Assembly: GCF_965638725.1 (NCBI RefSeq)
Contig: NC_134970.1
Span: 2,795,001 to 2,859,000 of the forward strand
DNA from: Aptenodytes patagonicus
Lineage: Eukaryota > Chordata > Aves > Sphenisciformes > Spheniscidae
DNA length: 64,000 bases
Reading direction: 5' to 3'
The notes beneath the pieces were generated by a model. That model had not been told where the DNA came from. It was given only the letters and a program-made list of their open reading frames with translations, and did not search any database. How positions within the stretch are numbered: position 1 is the first letter of the stretch; every line of letters starts with the position of its first letter. Below, in pieces: positions 34,035-46,300 of this stretch. A program made the position numbers and the translations under genes.

Positions 34035-34338
34035 GGGGGGGATCGGCGAGCGGCGGCGACCGCGGCGGCGGCGGAGCGGTGACCGGGGGTGGGGGGGGGC
34101 CGCGCGGCCCACGCAGAGGAGCGGGCGTCTCCCGCGGCGGGGCGCGGGCCGGCGGCGGCAGCGCCTGAGGGGGAACAGGCGGCTCCGGAGGCGCGGCCCG
34201 AGGCGCTGGGCCCAGGGCTCCCGCTCGCTCCGGGGAGGGGACGGGCGACGCCGAGCCCGCACCAGGCGACCGTTTTTTTTCTCCTTCCCCTCAGCACTGG
34301 GCGACGTTCCCCGGGCCGGGCCCGAACCGCCGGGGAAA

Positions 34339-34355
34339 ATGTCCAGGCCTGTCAG
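34339..34355 (+). CDS. NUCKS1: NUCKS1 coding exon 1
   Basis: ATG with A at -3 (GAAAATGT). It codes MSRPV plus two bases of Arg6 and ends CAG|GTGAGT in phase 2. Confidence 0.93.
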
Positions 34356-37300
34356 GTGAGTCCTTGGCGGAGCGCGGAGGCCCCGCTCCCGCCTCTCCTC
34401 CCACCCGCGGCGCCAGCGCTGCCTGCCTCCCTCCCTCTCTCGCTCCCTCCCTCCTCCCGGGCCCGGCCCCCGGCGGCGGGCCGGCGGTGTAGGCCCTCCC
34501 GCCCGCCCCGCAGCAGGCCTCGCCGCAGGCCGTGCCCGGGGCAGGGGCAGCCCGAGGCGGGCCGGGCCCGGCCGAGCCGCCGCGGGGCGGAGCGGCGGGG
34601 AGGACGGTGCGCGCTCGCCGGAGGGCAGGCGTGCGGCGGGGGCTCCCGCAGGGCGAGGGGCGGCTGCGTGGCCGTGGGGAGGAGAACGTGCGCGGCGGAG
34701 GGGGCTGGGAGGCCGCGCGGATGCAGCATGGGCCGTTTTCTCCCCTACTTCCCCTTTTTTCTTTTTTCTTACAACTTTTCGTATTTATTTCTTATTTGCA
34801 ACGTGCCTTGTTGCCGGCCTGGCGTAGGGCGATGGGCATCGCCCCGGGCTTGCTGGGGGAGCGGGGAGGCGGCCGCGCGTTTCGCTGCGCCGCGCCGGGG
34901 GTGCCAAGAGGAGGCCTGGGGAGAAGGCTGCGTACAGCGTCCCACATTTTGTAACGGGAGAAGTGAATCTTTGCCATCCGCCGTGACCCACTTCGTGCAG
35001 AGCGGAGGGGCGAGAGGCGGTGTTCGCCGGCAGGCCTCTGTCGCAGCCCCCCGCACCCCCTTCCAGGGGAGGGGAGGCGAGGCGGGGGGAAGCGGGGGGG
35101 GGGGGACGGGACGGACGGGGGGACGGGACAGAGCAGACCACGCCGCGCGGGTTGGGGGAGGGGACACGCATGCAATACGCCGTGACCAGCGAGGGTCTGG
35201 AGGAGAGGGGCTGTGCATGCAAGTTAAACCACGTTTAGGGGAGGAGTTCGGAGGAGCCGCCCCCTCTGGTGGGAACAGCATTGAACACACGCCCTTCTCC
35301 TCTCGCCCGGGAGCTGACTGCTCTCCCCGGGTCGATTTCCCACTGGTGTTTCCCCCCTTCCCCCGAGAGGGCTGATTTTAGGTCGTGGGGAGGAGGAAGC
35401 CGTGGGCCGTTTAGCTAAGCGGGCTGTATTCTCCCCGATAGTGAAGGAGGTAGGTGGTGGCGTTTGTGTCTTTGGTTAAACAGCGTTGGACCTGGAGCGT
35501 GGAGTTGCAGGGGAACCTTAGCTACGTTGTTGAATCGTGGTAACTTTGAAAATCTACGGCATAGAGAACTTGCCACGTATCTGAAAGTTTACTGAGGGGG
35601 GAGGAGTGTAGTCTTTTTTACTTTTCTCTGGAAAGTACTCAGAGAGTGAACTTGTAATTTAAATTGTTTTTATAGAAGAGGTAAGAGGTTTCATAAGGTA
35701 TTCTTCGAATGCTCTGAAATTTTCTCGTTCTCAAGATACTTTAAGTAACTGGTTGTACTTTTATTCCCAGTAAGTCTGATCTGGGGGGTGGGTCCTAGGT
35801 ATTTCGGATCTTTTGGAATAATAAATATGAAATTAATTACGGCTATAAAACTTACATATAGACATTTATAGGTGATAGCCTCATATTTAAGTAATATCTC
35901 TAGTATGCGAGAATTTAAAAAATAAAAGGAAACTAGGGCTATTTTGCTGAGTAGGGAGGTTTGGCACAGTGATTAGTGAAACAGTTGTTTTTTCATAGCT
36001 CTTGTTTTTGACTAATAGTGTACTCCTGCATGCAAAGGTAAGGGTAAATAAAGCTCAAAGTTCCAGTCTTAAGGAGTTGTCTCGGGTCCAAAAGGTGGAT
36101 TAACAAGACTGGGTATACCCTGCTCTGCAGCATCAGGCTTTGGCCTTTCACAAGGCAGAATGTTGGACTAGATGGACTAGTGGTCTGATCTCGAATGACA
36201 GTGCCTGTGTTCTGAAATACAGTGGTGATGTGACTTTGCTGCTCAGGGTGACGCTTCAGTGTACGTTCTGCTGGTGATTTACTTGCCAGCACTGGAGTCT
36301 TGCTACAGGTAAGGAAAGTGTTGTATCTTTAAAAGCATAGTTCTAAGGTTTCTGGTATTAAGTAGGTTCGTAAGCAACTGTTTCTAAAAAATAACTTAAA
36401 AAAAAAAAAAATCTGTAAAATCCTGCAGTGTTGTGAAAGATCTGACTTGTCTTACCCTCAGTTGACAGGCACTGGTCTACAGGAAAATTAAGTGCCAAAG
36501 TCCAGCAGGCCATTAGTAGCAGAAAACCTTTTGGCACATGTCAGGAATAGATCTAGCAGTCAGCTATCTAGCTGTATTTAATAGCCCTTTCGGGGGAAAA
36601 AAATGTGGCTAGTACCTTATATTGCTCTACTTGGTAGTAACTGGAGAACTCTCCTAATAGATTTTAATCCAAAACTTTTAAAAATGGATCATTTTTTTTC
36701 TGAATATCTTGGCTTATTGTTGGTGATATGGAAGTCTGGTGAAAGGTTCCTCATCAGAGTAAGATTTAGTGTTGGAAAGGTTTTCCTCTATTCGGTGGTC
36801 TTGGAATTAATTTATTATGTCTGCTAGTTTCTAGTGAATATATATGCACCTAAACCAATGAACTTAATAAAATCCAACATATATCCCCAGTTTCTCCTCT
36901 ACTTGTCGGTAGAAGACTGCCTTAAGACTGAATCTGGTTGTAGAAGTCAGTTTCTTAAAATTGTTAAGGAGTAGTAATAAACTCCCAGTATTTACAGGCT
37001 TCATGTGCCTGCCACTCAGAGCCAAGTACTTTCTACACAATTAAGCTTCTCTTGGGTGGTTAATGATGGTATCTGCACTATTGTTAGAAAATGGCAAGAA
37101 GTAAAAAGTAAAGGAACCTGCAGTTATTGAACCTCTGCCTCTTGTGGCTAACTCTTCTGAAGTACTGCAAAGAGCATTTGGAGTTGGTGGTTACATTATT
37201 ATGTCCCTATCTATTCTTGAATGCAAATGAAATAAACCATTTTGAACTACTCTTTTTTATATACAGCATCAATTAATGTGTTTTAAGTAAGAATTTTGAC

Positions 37301-40300
37301 TTTAAATTTGATGGAGTTTGCTTCTGCTTTTCCTCCTGGTCACTTTCACTTGCTGGTACTCCTCTCCTGCAAGCATTGCAAAATGAAACGATGTGGGCAA
37401 GTATGGAAATCACAGGGTTTTTTTATTTGTTCATTTTAAGATTAAAGCCAGTGATGAATTGATCTATCTCAGTGCTTCAAGGCTTTATGTACTTTATTTT
37501 TCTTTATTAGTAACTTTTTGAATCCCAGTCTTGCATTGGCACTACAGTGGAAGGGTGGTCCTTTAAAATTTTAGTTGTAGGAAAAGATATATTTATCTAT
37601 TAAATATGACTTCTTGTTGCCAGTGTTGTACCTGGGCAATGTAAAGTACAAATATTGTGATTCTGGAAAACTTCCATGGGGTAGCAGGAAAGCAACACTT
37701 CTTTGGGGATTTGCATTTAACTTGAGTAATAATCTGTGGTAGTGTCCAGAGATAAGCTATAGACACTTTCCAGATAAGTAAAAAGGTATGATCCTTGCTC
37801 TGAAAACTTTCAATCTAAAGAGAAACAAAGAGCAAGGTAGAGGTACAATAAAAATCAAAACACCAGGAACAACACAGGTTGCAGAATTGATTTGTGTGTG
37901 TGTGTGGTTTGGGGTTTGGTTTTTTTTTTCCCCCCTGCTCTGGATCAGAACGTTTCTAGATTGTATTTTTAAACCTTCTCAATTGTAGTTAGGTTCAAAT
38001 GGAGGATGGGCACAAGACTGCTTAAACTGTTGCTACATAAATCATTTAATTGTTTTATGGAGTTTCAAGTCATGTGTATCCCTAAAAATTCTGCAGATAC
38101 CATGAGCAGTGCCTAGTCTTACAGACGTTTGGAGTTACACCAAGTCCAGACCCAAACAATGACCTCTGTAATTGGGAACCTCTAGTCGGTGAGTCTTGTC
38201 TGAGTACAGTTGTGCCAATTTTTAAATAGACTAACACCATAGTGACGTGTTTTAGGTACATAACTGTCACTAGGCTTCGATGTTTCAACTTCTGATGCAT
38301 AATTGTAAGTGAATGTCTGTTCATTTAAGGCCTAAATCTAGCACTGCATATTTGTTTTGCACAACTTTGAAAATACCTATAAGAAATATTTCCTATCTTT
38401 TTTTTCCTATCTATGTATAAAAAAGGCACCGAAGGGGTGCTTTTAATGGCAATATTTATTGATAATATGTTGACCTCAAAGTGGGACACCTTTACCAACT
38501 GGAATGAGAACCAGAAAGTGAAACTGACCACTCTGTGCAGACCTGCACCAAGCCTTTAAAATGAAGAAAGGTCTGTAACTTTTTTCACAATGCTTAGTTT
38601 GATGGTTGTATTGGTTAAATGCTGTAGTTAAAAAAAAAAAAAGAATTAAAGAAAAAAAAATCTTAGTAACCATTTAATCTGTCATTTGTTTTACTTGCCA
38701 TATTGTGTAAGAGGATAGGTTGTTACTTCTGGTAATCATTTGACCTAAACATTCCTCTTCAGTGCATGATGAGATCAGTTACTAGCTTTTTGAAGACTCC
38801 TTCTAGCATTGCTTTAAACTTGGACTTTATCTGTGGATTTTAATGCCTGTGAAAATACCTGGGGATCTAAGCATTCCCTTTTAACAAAACAAAAGATAAC
38901 AACAACTAAAGATTGTTAGTTTGTATTCTGACATGTTGACTTACAAAGACTGAGGGTTTAGGGACCTCACTAGCTGAAGGTGGGGTATTACTATACAATC
39001 CTTATTCAGTTGTATAGGCATTTAGTGATCCTTTTAAATGTTAATATTGCTTTTCATCATTTCAAAATTTCAGTTTGGTAGGCATCGAGTATGGGTTGTA
39101 AGAATTACTGTGCATTTCTGAGTTCTTACTAAATTACTTGAGTATTACTTTGCTAAGTAAGTGCCTCCGACGTAACATGTTGATGACTTACTAGATGAGT
39201 TACTCTTTATTCCAGAAATATTGGACTGACAGCTGTTACTAAAACTTATGCTATCGGGACCTCTCTCTATACCTTTACTCCCCCAGTTCCTTCTCACGTG
39301 CACTTTAAATGTTAAGCTGAATTAGCAAGTAAGTTATCTTAAAATTTCAGTGCATATTTTAAACCAGATTGAACAATATCTATCCCAGATGTCTACTAGA
39401 CTGTCTTTTTATGCTTAGTCTAACTGAATTTAACAAATAGTTTATTTTTATGTCTGGTTGCTTGCCTTAACATCTTCTAGTTTTTGCTAGTGGCAAAGAC
39501 ATACTTTTCATTGACAAAACCAGCAATATTTTTTTTCTGGCTCTTAACTCCAGTGAACTTATCTACTGTGTTCTTATTACCTTGGTGCAATAAAAGATGC
39601 AGTCTCTCTTTGCAAACTCGTAGTTATTAAGCATTGCACATCAGCACTGTTGACAGTTCTAAAGAAAAACATAAGTTGATCTAAATGGGGTGAATGATGA
39701 GTATAGAGTGAGCAGAATGACAGATGCAAGAGCAGTTTGTTTGATGTTTCTGCCCTTGTGAGCTTCCTGGTTCTGTTGGGAAGACTTGCGAGTTTCTATC
39801 TTCAGTAATATCAGTGTAGATATTCCTTCTTTCCTCCACCCTTCTCCTTGCCCTGCAAAATAACACAAAGCAAGCCAAACAGCCTTCTCTCTTGTTCTGC
39901 CAAAGTGAAAATTTTTTTTTTGTATAAATATCACTACTCTTGTTCACCAGGTAGTGAGAGCCTAGCAGGATTTACTTTCTAGCTGAAAACAGGGTGCAGT
40001 GCTTAGAAAGAGAAAGGACATAGGCAGTGTTTTCTGTTAATGTTTTTACCTGACTGTGTCACATTTTCAGTACCTGATTTAATATGGGTCTCTGACTGAA
40101 ATAAGCAAGATGAAACTGTATGACCACCTTACTACAAGGTGGCAATATTGCAGTTCCTATCTTGCTTGTTAGATAAGTGATGTCAGAAACCACTTTTTTT
40201 TTTTACAAAGCTGCTAGAACAGAATATGTGGCAATTCTAGTTTTTTTTTCCCCTGTCTATGCTTTTAGAGGGGAAAAAAAACCCTCCTAATACCTGATAC

Positions 40301-43300
40301 TTAAACCAAATCAAACATCTTGTTTAGTAACTTTATTGTTCTTCAGATGCTTACCAGAATAAAATTAGTGTTTTCACATGTGAGATGGGTCAGGAGGCAA
40401 TCTTCAGGAAGACTACCTGTTGGAACAGGAATTTGAGTCCCTGGACAGTACACCATAACAAGCCTTGCCAATAGTTGTATTCCTAAATTGGTATTTTACC
40501 ATATTCGGACTGTGAGTGAGCGAGCAGTGCTCTGTAGCACATTGCTGTTGTACTTCGTTCCACAGACGCGTACTCTGAAGCTTGGATAGGATTCAGCCTG
40601 TAGAAATCTAATGACTGGTCTTGCCTGCCTTTTGTTTGCTTGTTTGCTTGTTTTGTTGGCTTTTTTTTTTGAGGGATTGGGGCGTGTGTGTGAGAGTTTT
40701 TTTAAGAGGCTTAGTATAGTGTTGAAATAAAATAATTATGCTCCTTCGTCTTTTGAAGGCTGCTGCTGTAAGCCATGAACAGAGGTGCTTGTACAGGAGG
40801 GCGACTTATAATTGATTTTGAATGGATCAACAGCCAGAATGCAACAATGACTTTTGGGGTATCTTTCAACTAAACAGTCTTTATCAGAAATGCATGATAT
40901 TAATCACAAAGTGCAGTGCAGTTATGGGAACTAAATGTGAAATTCAGCAGTCGTGCTCTGCAGTGCAGGAGAGGGGAAGGGCATTGTGGTTCGTGTGCTG
41001 GACGGAGCTTGTGTTGGCTTCTCTTTGCAGCGGTCCTCAAGTCTGTGATGCTGGGTATGTCACTTTATCTATTGCTTGCCTGACTTTTCTAGTTGTAAAA
41101 GTGAGTTCATGTGATGATTACTACAAAATCAGGTTCATCATCAGCTTCGGGTCAAAGGGATTATAAAAAGTGTGTGTGTGGAGGGGTGTCTGAATCTCTG
41201 GTGCCTTTTTCAGCTGTGCCTCCTCTTCCCATTGCATGTCAGCTGTAAGAGGTGGATGTTTGGAGTCTGACTGAGGCGTTACTGGCTAGAACTCAAATAT
41301 AATTCAATTATGTAGCTGTCTTGGTTCCCTTGAGTAGCTGAATTACAGGGTAGTTATGTCTTGTCAATAAAGTAGTTGGGACAGGTGCTGAGAAAGTAGC
41401 CAACAATTGCTTATATTTCAGGTTTTAGGTTTTGGTAAGTTAGAGAAACAGATCTAATTTTGTTGGCAAGTGAGGCATTGATTGCGGTAATAGCTGCATG
41501 TGTAGTTAACGAATTTTGTCTAGAATTGGCCATTGCATTTGCACTGTTATTGATACCTCGTTACCTGTGCTACTTTCAGTTTGGTTAGAGAGCAGAGAAG
41601 GTGCTGGTGAGGTAAGGAAAGTATGGATCAATGCTCACTTGCTGTCCAAAAAACATAGGTTGGGTGAAATGCATATCGTCGTCTTCCATTGTTGTGCCTA
41701 GTGATGCAGTTACATATTGTAACAGCTCTCTTGCATCTTGTTAGAGCATCAAAGTAATTAATGGAGAAAGCTCCTAGAAGCCCCTGATGAAAACTTAAAA
41801 TGCTTTGGAAACAGGGAACACATGGGAAAACAAAAATCTGGAGGAGAAGGTATGAGAGCTAGCATGATTAGATTGAGCTGTGAGAAGCAGAAATTCAAAA
41901 AAGAGCGGTTAGGAAGTGTTTATCTAATTCATGATAATATTTGTGTACTTGTTTTATACCTGGAATCCTAGTCTTAAATATCACAGCTTTGAGACAGGGT
42001 GTTAGGGAGAGCTCTGGCTTAAAGTTCAGGCTGATGCATTCTTTAAATGCGTCTTTAACCTTGGGGTGCAGCTATTGCTTTAAAATAGTGCTTTCACTAG
42101 TATAGTTGTAATAATGATAGATGTATAGTTTTAATAATGAAAGAACCATGTAGCATAGGTTAAGATGGCTCTTCCTCACTGCAGTCATGAGCCATAAGAG
42201 AGTGCTACCTATCAAAAAGCACTTTCAAATTCTGAGAATATAATCCAGTCTATTATAATAGCTCCTTAGGAAAATGCTAGAATATACTGTGTGTTCACTT
42301 CTGACTTCAAAGGTATAGGTGGCTTATTTATGAGAGTTTTCTTGGGTTGTTTTTTGGGCTATGAATCCTGCACTGGAAGCAAGGATATGGAACTTCCTTG
42401 TTACTTGAAGAAAGCTTTTGTATCTCTGAGATTATGAATTGCTAATTTCCACCCCCCCTGCTTTTTAACAGGAACAGGAAGGTGGTCGATTACTCCCAGT
42501 TTCAGGAATCAGATGATGCTGGTAAATTACTTTTTTCTTAACAATATAATATTATTGGGCTAGAGCAGTTCATTTGTTGCTTTGCATATTAATTGTTTTG
42601 CTTCTAGTCACATCTTTAAGTTAAATTCTAAGGAGTTTCTGCTCTTCACAGTCTCTGAACTGTTAATAAGTATTTGAAAATATAATGATTCTCATATGTT
42701 TTGTATTAAACAAACAATGGTGATAGAAATCTTATTATTTAATGCTTGTATTGTTGTAGTGCCTTGAGGCTGTTGGCAGCAACTGTCTTCTTCCTTGGTC
42801 TATGTTATGTTCTGTGGTAGAATCTCCCTGATGCCACTTTTTTCTACAGTAAAATATGTTTTCAATTTATTTTAGCGGACTCTAGTTAATCCCATAATGT
42901 CAGGCATTTTTGTGAATTGCATCTAAAAAAAAAAAATCTTTGTATGTTCTGCGTGAATTAACGAAATATTTCTGGAAGCCATATGGAGTATGTTTTGTGT
43001 TCTTAGAAATTAGACATACTGCTACTGTTTGCTAAGTGAGGTTGCACTGATAATTAATGGAAACAAATATGCAGAGTTCTTAACTGCAGTCCTGTTACTC
43101 ATATTGTATAAGGTATTGTGTAATAGTTGTAGAAGGTTACACTGTAAACTACTATATAATGACATACTTTTTCCCATCATAGGACACTAAATAAAGTGTT
43201 TCCTGTCAAAAGCATGTAGAAATATGCATGGATGTTAACTTTTAATAGGTTTACATTAATAACTCTGTTTCTGACTAAAAATTACTAAAACTGTAGAATT

Positions 43301-46300
43301 AAGATACTGTGTCCTCTTGTGAGGCTTTTTGTATGTTTCCTAATACTCCTGTGTCAGACTTGATTGTACGTGGCATTTTTATTGTGCTGTTGGCAGAAGA
43401 AAAGGTAAATCACTAGTTTAAGACAGGACTTTGCTTCTATAAAGTTTTGTTTGAAGCTTTGTGATTTTTTTTTTTTTTGAAGGGCTTCTTTTTGATGTGC
43501 ATGAAATGGTCAGTTTAAGTTATAGCTGAGGAAGTCAGTTTGCTGGGAACTAGGAGTTTGATTCAAAACCATTTTGTACTGTCCCGTCCAGATGAAGATT
43601 ATGGAAGAGATTCAGGTCCCCCATCCAAGAAAATCCGTTCTTCTCCCCGGGAGGCTAAAAATAAGAGACGATCTGGGAAGAATTCTCAGGAGGACAGGTA
43701 AAAGCAGCGCTTCATCTGTTACGAACATGTCTCCAAGCCTTGTCCTGTATGTGGGGAGCAGTATCTTCTAACAGGAGCGATTGTAAGTGGAATTCAAGGT
43801 CTGCAGTGTAAGGTGCAGAGCTCTCAATCACAAAGCTTGCATAACCAGCTTGGACATTGAGGTGGTTGCTTCTTATTTGAGTAGAAAGAGAAATTGTGTA
43901 AAGTACTTGTCCCTAGTACTTCGTTATTAAAATAGCTTTCCAGAGCTAGACAGTTGGAATGGGAAGGAATATGATCCGAGTTACAAAAATTGGCAACTAG
44001 TGCAGTTATCCAGGTAAGTTAGTGGCAAGATGCATTTAATTTTCCATGTTTTTTCGGTATGCTCAGAGCATTTCTGTGGTTAAAGATGAAATGGGACCGT
44101 ACAGTGGCAGTTAGGAGCAGGGGCCATTTGTTTGTTTTGTGGTTCTTTGTTTCCCATTTCCTGTTTTGTCTAATTCAGAAACAAAGTAACTTGTTTCGAT
44201 AACTGAGTTACTCCAGCACTAAGTGATGCCCTACTGAATAGTGAAAGTAAAGTGAAGGTATCTTCCTTTTTACATTAACTGTGGTCAGCAAATGATTACC
44301 ATAAGACCTATTAAGTCAATTGACTGCTTTCATGACAGACATCAACTTCAGGGATGGAGGTTCTGCCAGCTGGTTCTTATTCTATAAGCCCAAGGTGTCT
44401 CTTTATTCTGTTGCACTGTTTGCTGGAATATAAGTAACTTATCAGCAGGTATGCTTGAGAGGCTTCCCCATCATGCTTCTGTTCTATAAGGTGAAGGCTG
44501 AATGTAGGCATGGGAATATTTGCATGGTCCACCTGCTGTTGTGAACTGAGAGGGAGAGACTATTTTCACCCTGGCAAATGACTGTAACACCTGAAAGCAA
44601 AGATTCAATAAGTATGACATAAAAAGAAATTGGGCTAGGCAGCTCCCAAAGCAACTACATAGTTGACCTTGATGTCCTATTAGCTTTGGGGATTTTTAAG
44701 TATGTAAGAACATTTCTGTGTGTATCACAGGCATTGCAGAAGGCTTGCATGTAAAACAAACTCATGTATTTAAGTGATTGAAATCCACAATTGTCTGTGT
44801 AAGACTGAAAACATATGGGCCTGAGGGGCTGTAATGTGACAAGTTATCTAAACTATTAGAATTCTTGAGAAATGTTGTATGTCAGCTCCAACTGCCAAAT
44901 TTGAAAGTAGCAAAGGTTTGATCTATTGTATTTCTTGACCGTGGCAAGCTCTGCAGTTCAGCCATTCCTGAAGCATATGATGTACATCAGTGGCCGTCAA
45001 CAGAGCATTCACCATTCCTGTTTAAAACACTTGTTTACTCTCTGATCGGAGTGTGTGTTCTTACATGTGGGAAGAAAAACCCTCTCCAGAGATTGGTAAT
45101 GACTAATGATGGGGGTTTGGATAAGAACAGAATATTAGTACCTGCTTGATAGGGATACCCTCTGATGAGGATTGAAACCACTGGGAGGGAGTGGTGAAAC
45201 TCCGTCAGAGATCAGATTGTGTAGACCAAATATGTGCTATTTAACTGCTATACAGCAACGTACACAGAAGGAAGGATTCCAGAGAAAACAATGACATAAA
45301 GACAAGTGATGACTATAAATCTATTCAGAATAAAACTTTATTCCATTTATAGACTCAGCCAAGCATTAGCATATAAAACTTCAAAATTCTAACTGTAAAA
45401 TGGAAGACATCTGGATTATTGGTAGGTTTCAGAGTGAAGAGCATGATTCATCTCAACCTTATTATTTCCTGATTGGTTCACTTGATTCTGTGTAAGTTTG
45501 TATATGATTCAGAGTTCGAACATTACCTTTCCGACCATGATAACTACATATACAGCTGAGTAATCCTGAAGCATAACATGGTAGTGTCCAGGAAAAGTGC
45601 ACATTCCCAGCCTAGAGATCAGTTTGCTCTCTGAAAATTGGTATTTTCCATACAGCAGTGACTGAAATTGGAGTTAAAACAGCAGTCAAACCCTGTCTTT
45701 CTCTCATTTTCAGTGAGGATTCAGAAGAAAAAGATGTGAAGACTAAGAAAGATGATTCACACTCGGCAGGTAACTAACTACACTGTACTGATAGTGTATC
45801 TTCAAAATAAAGACCAGTTTGTGTAAGAGTTACAGGAGTAGGATTTGACATAGGAAAGAAATTGTTCTGACTAGAGAGGCATGCACTCTTCTAATACATT
45901 TATCTTAAGCTGGATGCTGCCTCTACTGTTGTTACTTCTAGCCCTGGTTTGGGATAACAGAGATTGTGTGTCTGTGTGTAATATGATGCTGCTATAAAGT
46001 TTGTCTTCACAGGTAGATAGATGTATGTTAAGCTCTTCCCTGTAGTTCTCATCCATATTTCAGAATGATACAAGAAACTTATATTCATACCTTTTCCTTC
46101 CAGACGAAGATTTTGGCAGTGAAGACGATGACTTAGGAGCAGATGATGGCAAAGCTGACAGTGACTATGAGAGCTCTCAAAAAAGCAAAAAAGGAAAAAA
46201 GGCTAAGCCAGAAAAGAATAAGAGAGCAGCCTCCAAATCCAGAAAAAGGCCTGCAGGTAAAAAAAAAAAAGGGGGGGGGTTGCTAGTCTTTGCAATGAAA

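Larger units (their letters stand above)
33240..35170 (+). promoter_or_regulatory. NUCKS1: NUCKS1 CpG island and promoter
   Basis: Almost 2 kb of extreme GC/CpG density covers the promoter, the untranslated leader, the start codon and the beginning of intron 1. Long open frames on both strands (33142-34029 minus, 34089-35375 plus) reflect the lack of AT-rich stop codons, not genes. Paired CCAAT boxes and a CCATTTT element suggest transcription starting near 33990-34030. Confidence 0.8.

Noticed and set aside
34089-35375. 428-codon open frame on the plus strand
   Set aside because: It starts at a GTG, overlaps the NUCKS1 leader and intron 1 in another frame, and is low complexity caused by high GC.
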